Shown in pieces: positions 44,237 to 52,253 of a stretch of 64,000 bases of DNA. The notes beneath the pieces are model-generated. The model had not been told where the DNA came from. It did not search any database and saw only the letters and a list, made by a program, of their open reading frames with translations. A program made the translations under genes and the position numbers. The stretch is from Myroides fluvii (GTDB lineage Bacteria; Bacteroidota; Bacteroidia; Flavobacteriales; Flavobacteriaceae). Position 1 is the first letter of the stretch, and each line of letters opens with the position of its first letter. Location of the stretch: positions 1,756,501 through 1,820,500 of the forward strand of contig NZ_CP039934.1 of assembly GCF_009792295.1 (NCBI RefSeq), given 5' to 3'.

Positions 44237-44447
44237 AATTGAGTATAAGATTTTAATAAGAATTATTGAGATTCTATACAGAAAGGAATAACGATCTTTT
44301 TAGAATTGTTTAATTTTAATGCTTCAAAAATACAAATAAGTAATTGAATTTTTTGTTTTTTCACACAGATTGGTGAGTTGTTTTTCGTGTGTTATAATGT
44401 TTATTGTTTATTTTTGTTAAAATTTACTAACAAATATACTTAGCCTA

Positions 44448-45296
44448 ATGAACTTAATTAGATCTTTTTATTTTATGATGTTATGTGTTGTTGCTCTTGC
44501 TTGTAACACAGACGACACAGCAATCCCTTCTTACACTCAAATAACTAAAGAAGAAAAAGAATTATTATTAGGCAATTGGCGATTGAGTGACTATTCCAAT
44601 ACGGAAGGTGACAAGATCGACTTGACTGCAAAAGGTCTCTTTGTTCGATACACTTTTACGACAGATGGAAAGGTGATAATTGCAAATGAGTCAAAGAAAC
44701 CGATTGGATCCGCTAGTAATTCCTATTACTTGACTGAAAATGGAACGATGGAATACACCTTTGCGTACGTGAAAAGTTGGGATGAAACAGTCGCTAAAAA
44801 AGAGCGATTGCATTTTGAATCCATGTATGAGGGTAATCCGAATCTTCAATTTGATCTTGAAGTGACACAAAATAAATTGATCTTAACGCATTATGCAGGA
44901 GAAATACTTGTATTCGAAAAAATGCAAAAAGGAGTAACCTATCCGAAAATTTCAGAAGAAAGTAAAAAATTACTCTTGGGTACCTGGCGTTTAAAAGAAA
45001 TGGGGGATTTTATGGGGAGAAAAAGGGTGCTTACTGATGAAGAAGAGGTATTGTACGAATTTAACTCTTATGACAAACTGTTTGTAACGAATCATTCAGT
45101 TTCAAAAGATGGCGCATTTGATCGTTTTATACAATCGAGAGTTTCAGATTATGGTTATCAATATGATTTTGAATGGGAAGAACAAGAAATAGTAGTAATA
45201 GATGGCTTGGGAGGTTATTTAATGGGAGTTAATCAAGATGCTTTATCTCTTGTCGTATCTGATGGTGCTAGGCTTAAGTTTGAACGTGAAAAATAA
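44448..45296 (+). CDS. Lipoprotein with two lipocalin-like repeats
   Basis: This is a 282-residue lipoprotein. The signal MNLIRSFYFMMLCVVALAC places lipidated Cys19, followed by NTDDT. The mature protein is an internal duplication: EKELLLGNWRLSDYSNTEGD (about residues 38-57) recurs as SKKLLLGTWRLKEMGDFMG, and each is followed by a beta-rich stretch like the lipocalin-like domains common in Bacteroidota lipoproteins. Function unknown, perhaps small hydrophobic ligand binding. A promoter with TTTG (44413-44416), an 18-base spacer and TATACTTA (44435-44442) lies just upstream. Confidence 0.7.
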   Translation: MNLIRSFYFMMLCVVALACNTDDTAIPSYTQITKEEKELLLGNWRLSDYSNTEGDKIDLTAKGLFVRYTFTTDGKVIIANESKKPIGSASNSYYLTENGTMEYTFAYVKSWDETVAKKERLHFESMYEGNPNLQFDLEVTQNKLILTHYAGEILVFEKMQKGVTYPKISEESKKLLLGTWRLKEMGDFMGRKRVLTDEEEVLYEFNSYDKLFVTNHSVSKDGAFDRFIQSRVSDYGYQYDFEWEEQEIVVIDGLGGYLMGVNQDALSLVVSDGARLKFEREK

Positions 45297-45301
45297 AAAA
45301 C

Positions 45302-45338
45302 AAAAGAACCGTCTCATAACACGAGACGGTTCTTTTTT
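45302..45338 (+). terminator. Bidirectional terminator
   Basis: AAAGAACCGTCTC pairs with GAGACGGTTCTTT around ATAACAC, with A and T tracts on either side. It separates the lipocalin-like gene from the convergent DUF805 gene. Confidence 0.92.
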
Positions 45339-45387
45339 CATTACTATAAAATTCAATTCTAAAGTAGAATGCCAATCAAACCATTAA

Positions 45388-45771
45388 CTATCTTTCCCCA
45401 GCTTTAGGATCTGCACCATATTCGTTTGATCCAGCTGTCCCTTCAATGCAAGCGAAATAAAGTAAAACCAAAGTACCAATTCCAGTTAATATTAACAACA
45501 TCAACCAGCCACTTTTTCCAGTGTCGTGTAAACGACGTGCTAAAAGTCCTAATGAAGGTAATAAAACCGCTAAACTGTAAATGTAACCTGTAAACCCAAT
45601 TCCCATTTTATTCAGTATGGAATCAACAATTCCTAAAACAATAGAGATAATTACACTTACTAAGGTAAACGACCAGTATTCTTTACGTCTTACTCGTCCG
45701 TTGAAATCAGTATAATGATTTTTTAAAATATTGATAAAGTTTTCTTTTAAAGTAGTAAAATTCAGTTCCAT
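45388..45771 (-). CDS. DUF805 inner-membrane protein, second copy
   Basis: This is a 127-residue DUF805 membrane protein, related to the one at 20550-20882. NILKNHYTDFNGRVRRKEYW begins the domain. Three or four helices follow, with the conserved LLARRLHDTGKSGWLMLL and the tail GTAGSNEYGADPK. It is more divergent in the first 14 residues, which extend the N-terminus. Role unknown. Presence of two distant copies is common for this family. Confidence 0.92.
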   Translation of the reverse strand: MELNFTTLKENFINILKNHYTDFNGRVRRKEYWSFTLVSVIISIVLGIVDSILNKMGIGFTGYIYSLAVLLPSLGLLARRLHDTGKSGWLMLLILTGIGTLVLLYFACIEGTAGSNEYGADPKAGER

Positions 45772-46060
45772 CTTTCTTTTTTTATGTTTTCAGAGAACGA
45801 ATGTAAAATTCTTTCTTCAAACCATCTTAAAAAGAGCAGAAAGTTCACTATAAATAGGGAGATAGTTTACGGTGAATGAGTAACAGCAAACAGTTGAAAT
45901 TTTCAGGTAAGTAAAACCGTTCTTTAATTAAAAGAAGTTGACAGTTCATGCGTTCATCACATTACAAAAAGCAGAAACACAAAAAAAGTTTTTTTCAATT
46001 AAAAGAGAATACATTCTTTAGTTAGAAAATTCACTTCTCTCTTCTCTAACTCATTAGGAT
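45772..46060. other. Intergenic region with no supported gene
   Basis: No coding frame, RNA gene or strong terminator is recognised between the DUF805 start and the repeat block that follows. The sequence is AT-rich and includes the upstream region of the DUF805 gene. Confidence 0.5.
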
Positions 46061-46197
46061 TATATTTTATTTTGGAATTTGATGAATATATCTCACCTAT
46101 TTTATATTTATTTTGGTGTTCGATGAATCTTCACTACGTTTCGATTTTCACTACGTTTCGATTTACGCTACGTTTCGATTTACGCTACGCTCCGATT
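46061..46197. repeat. Intergenic repeat block, copies B and C with a tandem array
   Basis: Two copies of a unit of the form TATTTTATTTTGG...TTYGATGAAT lie at 46061-46087 and 46101-46128. They are followed by four tandem 16-17 base units (46131-46146, 46147-46162, 46163-46179, 46180-46196) of the form TTCACTACGTTTCGAT or TTACGCTACGTTTCGAT. A related unit with the same TTCGATGAATCT and CGCTACG core is at 27766-27807. Confidence 0.6.
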
Positions 46198-46210
46198 TCC
46201 TCTTTCCATT

Positions 46211-47176
46211 TTATTCATACACCATACCCACATTGTCAATCCATAATCGGCTGTTTTCATTGCCAATATAAGCGCCGCCGTTGCTAGAAGAGAATTGTAC
46301 AATAAGATGGGTTACAGGATCACTTGCTGTTCCCCAACCTTCTTCAATGATAGGAGTCATTTTTCCTTTACTATTACGCGTATAGTCCGTAAACTCCCCC
46401 GTGCGAAGGGCCATTTCTTTTTGGTAAATGGCTTGATTTCTAATATCGCCATAGTTGATTTTAAGTTGAAAGTTGTTTTTCCACTCTTTTTCTGTTGACG
46501 TTAAATTGAGCCAAGCTGTTCCCACGCGCTTCGCATGGACATTACCTTCTTTATCTTCCCATCTGTTTTGCAGGAGAATGCGAATTTCGGCCTTGTCGTT
46601 TTGGCTTAATACCGTTCCTTTTCCCATACCATTTACTCGACTGGATGTACCACCTGTCGTTACCTTGTAATCAAATTGAAGCGCTTTAGGCTTTTTAGTA
46701 AAGGGAATTCCCGTTACAAGTTTACGCTGTGGATTTTTTGTGTCCGTAATTGGCTCTATCATCTCACCGAGGAAAATAGTTCCACTGGCCAAAACATTGA
46801 TGTTGATTACCCCTAATACTTTGACGCGCTCAATTTTTGTTTCCAAACGAGCCGCATAGCCATTGGCTCTTTTTTCAAGAAAAACCGTAACACTTCCCTT
46901 GGTGATTCCACTGACTACCGCTAATACAGAAGAGGTAGCCCAAGGGGATCGCGTATTCTTGTATGGGGTATTGTCTTTTAGCGTGTCTTTGGTATCGTTA
47001 ATCGAATAGAGATAACGGGTATTTCCCCCAATTAAAAGGGACTCTTTAATTTCTCGAACTTGCCATTGGTTCATGTTGCCAAAAGGCAATAGTTCAAAGC
47101 GCTCTTTTTGTGCCCAAAGACTCGTGGATAACAAAAGGCCAACTAGTAGAGGAATCATGCGCAAATAAGTCTTCAT
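46211..47176 (-). CDS. PCMD-domain secreted protein
   Basis: This is a 321-residue exported protein. The signal peptide MKTYLRMIPLLVGLLLSTSL ends in WAQ. The body is beta-rich and its end, SSNGGAYIGNENSRLWIDNV with GMVYE, is typical of the putative carbohydrate metabolism domain (PCMD, jelly-roll). KNTRSPWATSSVLAVVSG and GKGTVLSQNDKAEIRILLQN (20 residues) agree with it. Members sit on the cell surface of Bacteroidota and may bind glycans; activity is unproven. It is the last gene of an operon with the phosphoethanolamine transferase (four bases apart) and the Omp85-type barrel. Confidence 0.8.
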   Translation of the reverse strand: MKTYLRMIPLLVGLLLSTSLWAQKERFELLPFGNMNQWQVREIKESLLIGGNTRYLYSINDTKDTLKDNTPYKNTRSPWATSSVLAVVSGITKGSVTVFLEKRANGYAARLETKIERVKVLGVININVLASGTIFLGEMIEPITDTKNPQRKLVTGIPFTKKPKALQFDYKVTTGGTSSRVNGMGKGTVLSQNDKAEIRILLQNRWEDKEGNVHAKRVGTAWLNLTSTEKEWKNNFQLKINYGDIRNQAIYQKEMALRTGEFTDYTRNSKGKMTPIIEEGWGTASDPVTHLIVQFSSSNGGAYIGNENSRLWIDNVGMVYE

Positions 47177-47180
47177 ATCT

Positions 47181-48902
47181 TTATTTTTTTAAGTTCAGTT
47201 TTTTAATTTGTTCAAAGTCTTCCTCTTTTAAATTCATCTGTTGATAGGGAACTGCCAAATCGTGATCATTTAAATACAGGCGAGGCATTGGTTCAAACCG
47301 TGAATTGACCAGCGAAAACTTAGGTTTGAGCGCGGGAGTTTGTATCGAAGCCGCATCCAATAAGGTGTGGAAAATTACATGTGTACTAATGGGGGCTGTC
47401 TCGTGTTTTTGAGCCAGTTGATAGTGTTGTGGATGCCCCGCAATATAAGAGTCCGAAAACCACATGAAAAAGGGAATGTGCAATTGATAGTAGGACGGTG
47501 TTGGAGAGGAGTGCAAGAATAATCCGCGATCATCGTCAAATAAATCTTCCCCGTGATCCGAAGTGTACAATACCATAGCGGGAGTTTCTAATTGTTGCAG
47601 CGCTTGTAGCGTAGAAGCCAAAAAGTAATCGGTATACAAAATACTATTGTCATAGGTGTTGACCAATTGTTCCTTTTGGGTGCGACTTACCGCAGTCAGA
47701 TTGTCCGGTGTAAACCTTTGATACGGCATAGGATATCGCTCTTTGTAATTAAAGTGAGAACCATAACTATGTAAAATAACAAACAGATTTCCTGTCGTTT
47801 TCTCAATTAAGTTTACCATGATTGGAATTAAATCCTCATCAGGACGATTGACCGTCAGACGCGTTTTGGGATCTGTAGTTCGGATTGTCTGGTAAATATC
47901 TGCCTCTTTGGTAAAATACTCAATGAAGGAGTTGTTTTCGGATTGGTTTGACAAACAAATTGTCGTAAATCCAGCCTCTTTAAACGCATGTGCAATTCCT
48001 TTTCGCTGGTAAATATCTTCGTAATTGGTCGCATTGACATCGGATAATATCATGGATACGCTTTTGTGTGTCGTATTGGATTGCGTTAGCGCATCGCGAT
48101 AAAAAACGGCATGAGATTCTTGAGATAGCAGTGGATTTGTTGGGCGATCATATCCATAGATCTGCCAATTGTGTGCTCGACTCGTTTCCCCTACAATCAA
48201 GACGAATATCTTTCGTTGATCTTCTTTTTGAGTTAAGGTACTTTGAAAAGTAAAATCTTTGGAGGTTTCAGGATAGGCCTGTACCTTTTTCCATTTGTTT
48301 ACTGCAAAGTTTAAATTGTAATATGCATTGATGGGATATACATCAACAGTAAAAGCAAAGGCATTGCGGTTGTTGTTTATTGCTCCTAAAGACACGAGCA
48401 ATGACACAAGTAAGAGCACTGCTCCTGTGATGAATGCTTTATGGCGAAAGATTTTAGGTGCGTATATTTTTCTTTTCCACTGCAAGATGGCCCAAATGAT
48501 AGTGGGAATATACAAGATGCACACAAAGGCAATGGATGGAAGTAAACTTCCCAATAGCTCTGTAATTTCGGAGGTATTCGTTGTGGCTACGTTTAAATAC
48601 ATATCTACGGCAATCACATCCTCCCCAAACAAATAGAATAATACAATCTGAAAGGCGTGTATAAACAATACAGGAAACAAGAGAATCTGTGTGCGTCCCA
48701 TATTTTTAAATAGCGAAAACACGAGAATATATATACTTAAAGGAAGTAAGCATACAGTTGCTTTGCCCGAAAAATTCAAGGGTTGGAATAACGCAAAATA
48801 AATTGAGGGCACCATATTAACAGCTAGGTAAATATAAAATAGAGCCACAGCATTTGCACTCAGTCTACCTAATAGACTTTTTCTTTGTTTTGTTTCAGGC
48901 AT
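47181..48902 (-). CDS. Phosphoethanolamine transferase, EptA/sulfatase type
   Basis: This is a 573-residue inner-membrane enzyme with five N-terminal helices (about residues 15-190) and a periplasmic alkaline-phosphatase-like domain. VLIVGETSRAHNWQIYGYDR binds metal, the nucleophile Thr is probably in LTQSNTTHKSVSMIL, and DHGEDLFDDD plus LHSSPTPSYYQLHIPFF hold the remaining metal ligands. EptA-type enzymes add phosphoethanolamine to lipid A and lower polymyxin binding; related ones modify other glycans. Which acceptor applies is inference. It lies between an Omp85-type barrel gene (nine bases upstream) and a PCMD gene. Confidence 0.9.
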   Translation of the reverse strand: MPETKQRKSLLGRLSANAVALFYIYLAVNMVPSIYFALFQPLNFSGKATVCLLPLSIYILVFSLFKNMGRTQILLFPVLFIHAFQIVLFYLFGEDVIAVDMYLNVATTNTSEITELLGSLLPSIAFVCILYIPTIIWAILQWKRKIYAPKIFRHKAFITGAVLLLVSLLVSLGAINNNRNAFAFTVDVYPINAYYNLNFAVNKWKKVQAYPETSKDFTFQSTLTQKEDQRKIFVLIVGETSRAHNWQIYGYDRPTNPLLSQESHAVFYRDALTQSNTTHKSVSMILSDVNATNYEDIYQRKGIAHAFKEAGFTTICLSNQSENNSFIEYFTKEADIYQTIRTTDPKTRLTVNRPDEDLIPIMVNLIEKTTGNLFVILHSYGSHFNYKERYPMPYQRFTPDNLTAVSRTQKEQLVNTYDNSILYTDYFLASTLQALQQLETPAMVLYTSDHGEDLFDDDRGLFLHSSPTPSYYQLHIPFFMWFSDSYIAGHPQHYQLAQKHETAPISTHVIFHTLLDAASIQTPALKPKFSLVNSRFEPMPRLYLNDHDLAVPYQQMNLKEEDFEQIKKLNLKK

Positions 48903-48911
48903 AAAATAGTC

Positions 48912-50060
48912 TTAGAATGCTTCGTTTATATTAAAATAAAAACCACTTTGTCCCTTTGCAATCCCATAATCGAAACGGATATTCACTCGGTTTTTAAATT
49001 CCCAGCGATAGCCAATACCATAAGTAGGTAGGGTTTCTGTCCAGGTAACAGCTTTAAATTTGTCGAAAACGGTACCCATTCCTCTCCAAACGACTAATCC
49101 GTGACGGTTGTATATATTTTGGCGGAGCTCAACCTGAGTATTCAACTCCTTTCGATCGCGGTATTGCCCAGAGAGATACCCTCGCATTTGTCGGGCACCT
49201 CCTAATTGTGCCATCATATTCCACGGAATATTTCCATTGTTGAATATTCCGTTCGCATCAAAAGCTAAAATGGTCTTAGGTGCTAATCGCTGAAAATAAC
49301 GTGCACTAGTTTCAATACGACTAAAGTGAATATTGCTACCTAGGGTTCTGGAGTAAAACGTTTGTTGATATTGTAAGAAAATACCTTTGCTTGGGTTAGG
49401 AATAAAATCACGCGTGTCATAGGAGAAGATAAATCCACCGCCAACAAGAGTTGTCGTTAGATTTTCTTTTGGCTCAAAGTCGATTTTTTCAAAATCACTT
49501 CCCCTTACATTTTGTGCCGCGAAGGTAAGTCCGACATACCCATTATTGATGACTTCCGCTAAGAAGTCTGCCTTTACAGATAAGCGATATTCATTGTACT
49601 TGGAGTATTCCCCCGAAGCACCTGCATCATATCCAACACCATAGTATTTACTCGGCATATAGGTGAAAGACATATCCGAATTAATACGAAATTTATCTTC
49701 TGGAAAGATGGTGCTATTTTCAATGCCAATAGCGAAGAAACCACTGGTGGTAATATTAGAATAAATAGAAACGTTAGAGGGCGAAAGTTCCATATTTTCT
49801 TGGTCAAGGCGATATAAGCCAGAAGCAACAAGTCCTAACCCTAATTTTGTATCCACAGAATAACTTGGACCTCCAATAAAAGAAATATCAAATTTACTTT
49901 GAGATTTATCTTTTTTTGCTTCTTCAAAATAGTGAATAATCCGCTCAAAAAACTTCTTCTTTTCCAGCGTATCTTTTTCTTTATCTAGTGCTATTTGCGC
50001 TTTAGCACCTAAACTGCTAAATAAAATCAACAAGAAAACGATATAGTTTATGTTTCTCAT
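48912..50060 (-). CDS. Omp85-type outer-membrane barrel without POTRA domains
   Basis: This is a 382-residue outer-membrane protein. The signal peptide ends in AKAQ, a charged linker (about residues 25-55) follows, and the rest is a barrel of the surface antigen (BamA/TamA) type. ARQMRGYLSGQYRDR matches the VRGF/Y loop-6 motif, and the strand FSYDTRDFIPNPSKGIFLQY (20 residues) is typical. The last residues NEAF end in Phe. There are no POTRA domains, so it is not a standard assembly factor; similar short proteins may export lipids or act as channels. It heads a unit with eptA-like and PCMD genes. Confidence 0.85.
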   Translation of the reverse strand: MRNINYIVFLLILFSSLGAKAQIALDKEKDTLEKKKFFERIIHYFEEAKKDKSQSKFDISFIGGPSYSVDTKLGLGLVASGLYRLDQENMELSPSNVSIYSNITTSGFFAIGIENSTIFPEDKFRINSDMSFTYMPSKYYGVGYDAGASGEYSKYNEYRLSVKADFLAEVINNGYVGLTFAAQNVRGSDFEKIDFEPKENLTTTLVGGGFIFSYDTRDFIPNPSKGIFLQYQQTFYSRTLGSNIHFSRIETSARYFQRLAPKTILAFDANGIFNNGNIPWNMMAQLGGARQMRGYLSGQYRDRKELNTQVELRQNIYNRHGLVVWRGMGTVFDKFKAVTWTETLPTYGIGYRWEFKNRVNIRFDYGIAKGQSGFYFNINEAF

Positions 50061-50094
50061 GATGGATGTAAGGTGTTTGTATTATGTTTTTGTT

Positions 50095-51288
50095 TTATTG
50101 GGCTAAAGCGATGCTAATCTGTGCGTAGATAATAACTACCGCAAGGATAAAAATGAGCGTAATTAAAGTCATTTGCAATAAGCTAATCTTTTGTTTGTGG
50201 TAATTCATCGCTTTAATATATAGATACTGAGGAATGAACAAAGCTAAGATTACCCCGGCAATTGCCGCATAACCTAGAGCAAGAATGAACCCCTCTGGAT
50301 AAAAAAGAGCAAATAACAAAGGAGGGATAAACGTTAGTAATCCTGCGGTGCTTGTGGTTACAATTCCCTTTGTTTTGGGCTTTAGCACATCTTTGTAGTA
50401 ATCAAATAGACCGATGCTTACTCCTAAAAAGGAAGTCCCCAAAGCGGTAGCGGCAAACAAACTAAACAAGGTTTCAATATGGGCAGAATGCGTCATTTCT
50501 CGAACGCTCAAAATGAGTCCTCTTAGTTCAGAATTTGCATTTAGAATTTGCATGAATCGCGTCTGATCCATACTGCCTAGTACGACAATTTGCCAAATAA
50601 GATAGATGATGAGCGGTAGTATACTCCCCAAAATAAAAGCGCGATTCAGCTGTTTTTTATTTCCATCTAGGTAGTGAACAATACTTGGAATACTGCCGTG
50701 AAATCCAAAAGAAGTAAAAATAGCTGGAATAGCAGTTACTGTGACACCTATAGATAAGGGAGCATGCAATAAATTTGCTTGTTTAATAAAAGGAAACAAT
50801 AGAGCAACGAGTAAGACTAAGAAAATGAGCTTAGCCATAAATAACCCGCGTGTCAACCAATCCACCCATTGCGTTCCTATGACAACAATCCCCCCAAATA
50901 GTAGAGAAAAGAATAGAATAGCGATACGTGTATCCATATGAGTATCAAACAATAAATCAATAGTTGTTTTTAGGATCGTCCCCCCTCCTGACATATATGC
51001 TGCAGTTAGTCCGTAGATTAAAAACATCAGACTAAAGCCTGCTAGTTTGTTGATGAATGAGCCCGCATACTTTTTTGTTAATGTATTAAAACCATCTGTT
51101 GAGGTATTGTAGTCGTAGATTCGAACCAGGAGTAAAGCGGTATAACACATGGCAAACCAAATGATAAACAGCAACAAAGTGGTTCCCCAAAACCCTACAC
51201 CTGCAGAGGTTATGGGCATAGCAAGCATTCCTCCTCCAATACAAGAGCCTGCAATAATTAAGATGCTACCGAGCAATTTACTGTTCAT
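50095..51288 (-). CDS. Aromatic amino acid permease (HAAAP family)
   Basis: This 397-residue inner-membrane carrier resembles TyrP, TnaB and Mtr, which import tyrosine or tryptophan with protons. The start LLGSILIIAGSCIGGGMLAM (20 residues) is the family hallmark, and PAIFTSFGFHGSIPSIVHYL (20 residues) is the second conserved block. Eleven helices are expected. A perfect -7 element TATCTTTG lies on the minus strand at 51313-51320. Only 34 bases and no terminator separate it from the Omp85-type gene, so that operon may begin here. Confidence 0.92.
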   Translation of the reverse strand: MNSKLLGSILIIAGSCIGGGMLAMPITSAGVGFWGTTLLLFIIWFAMCYTALLLVRIYDYNTSTDGFNTLTKKYAGSFINKLAGFSLMFLIYGLTAAYMSGGGTILKTTIDLLFDTHMDTRIAILFFSLLFGGIVVIGTQWVDWLTRGLFMAKLIFLVLLVALLFPFIKQANLLHAPLSIGVTVTAIPAIFTSFGFHGSIPSIVHYLDGNKKQLNRAFILGSILPLIIYLIWQIVVLGSMDQTRFMQILNANSELRGLILSVREMTHSAHIETLFSLFAATALGTSFLGVSIGLFDYYKDVLKPKTKGIVTTSTAGLLTFIPPLLFALFYPEGFILALGYAAIAGVILALFIPQYLYIKAMNYHKQKISLLQMTLITLIFILAVVIIYAQISIALAQ

Positions 51289-51320
51289 TACGTTTAAAAT
51301 TTAGACGAAACACAAAGATA

Positions 51321-51801
51321 AAAAAGCTTTTGGGCTTATTATTTTAATGTTAAGATAATTTTGTTTTGTAAAAATGCGTTAATTGTTAAAAATACGACAT
51401 TTAATTAGTTGAAGAATCTTCTTTTTAAAAAAGAGTTTCTTGTTTTGTATTTTGTGATAGCGGATTTATTTTGAGGATAATGTGCTATTTAATTTTTTTT
51501 GGGCACAAAGTGTTGTCCTTTTGGATTTTTAAGAGGTGTTTTTTTGTCAACTAGATAGACTAAATTTAAAAAGCTATATTTTACCAGTGTCGGTTTAAAA
51601 GGAATAAATAGTTAGCGAATGCTTAGAGGTAATCCGGTATTCAAATACAAAAGAGCAGATTTGATAAAATTAACAGCGATAAACGTAATGGATAAGGAAG
51701 GGGACTAGATTGTTGAATAAAAGATGGTTGCTAAAGAAGGTAAACCAATGAATCAAGCAATAAAAAAAACACAAAAAAAGCGCTAACTAAATATTCTGTA
51801 C
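51321..51801. other. Intergenic region with no supported gene
   Basis: Nearly 500 AT-rich bases between divergent units hold no convincing coding frame or terminator. A metal-responsive operator for the His-rich operon would be expected here, but no clear palindrome was found by eye. Confidence 0.45.
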
Positions 51802-51809
51802 TATATTTG
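51802..51809 (+). promoter_or_regulatory. -7 element of His-rich metal operon
   Basis: TATATTTG is a perfect -7 box. The ATG at 51816 lies seven bases beyond it, about where transcription should begin, so the first mRNA may be nearly leaderless. An in-frame TTG at 51807 falls within the box and is rejected as a start. Confidence 0.6.
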
Positions 51810-51815
51810 TCCCGT

Positions 51816-52187
51816 ATGAGTAGAAAAAAAATGATAGCGAGAGTATTGTTAGTGGTAGCCTTTTTGTTTACCACCGTATTCCAATTGGTACATAGCTATC
51901 AACATATTTCTACTGCAGTTGCTTATGAACACGAGCATCGCACGCATGCACATTACACAGAAGAACGAAGTGATCATGGAGGCGCTCAGCTTACCGAAGA
52001 CCACAGTCATATAGACCACTGTTTTGCTTGTGATTTCATTCCTACTTCAGGATTAGAGCCTGTTCAATTTGAATGGCAAGCGGTTACTTATCAACTCATT
52101 CAAGAAGTGCAAGATGAGGCGACATTATTGTTTACGCCCTTATCTCACGTTTACTATTCCCTTCGCGCCCCTCCAGTATTGGTTTAA
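51816..52187 (+). CDS. Small His-rich membrane/periplasmic protein with RAPP tail
   Basis: This is a 123-residue protein. A basic N-terminus and one hydrophobic helix (ARVLLVVAFLFTTVFQLV) are followed by a periplasmic stretch rich in His (YEHEHRTHAHYTEE, DHSHIDHCFACDF), then a beta-like segment ending YYSLRAPPVLV. The His run and HCFAC motif suggest binding of Zn, Cu or Ni. Its layout of helix, H-x(n)-H, H-x-C and R-A-P-P tail is shared with the small protein encoded after the receptor. It is the first gene of the operon. Metal delivery or receptor gating is inference. Confidence 0.7.
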   Translation: MSRKKMIARVLLVVAFLFTTVFQLVHSYQHISTAVAYEHEHRTHAHYTEERSDHGGAQLTEDHSHIDHCFACDFIPTSGLEPVQFEWQAVTYQLIQEVQDEATLLFTPLSHVYYSLRAPPVLV

Positions 52188-52200
52188 TTATTAGTTTTTG

Positions 52201-52219
52201 TCAGACAAGCTAGGTCTGA
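52201..52219 (+). other. Intercistronic hairpin before TonB receptor
   Basis: TCAGAC (52201-52206) pairs with GTCTGA (52214-52219) around AAGCTAG, in the 66-base gap between the His-rich gene and the receptor. There is no adjacent T run. It may stabilise or process the mRNA. Confidence 0.35.
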
Positions 52220-52253
52220 TGGTTATTTTATTAATTAAAACAGACAAGAAACA

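Noticed and set aside
46072..46287. 71-codon plus-strand frame across the repeat block
   Set aside because: It is a translation of the tandem repeat units and runs into the antisense of the PCMD gene.
48912..50060. Calling the barrel protein BamA
   Set aside because: It has no POTRA domains and is half the length of BamA; only the barrel with the loop-6 motif is present.
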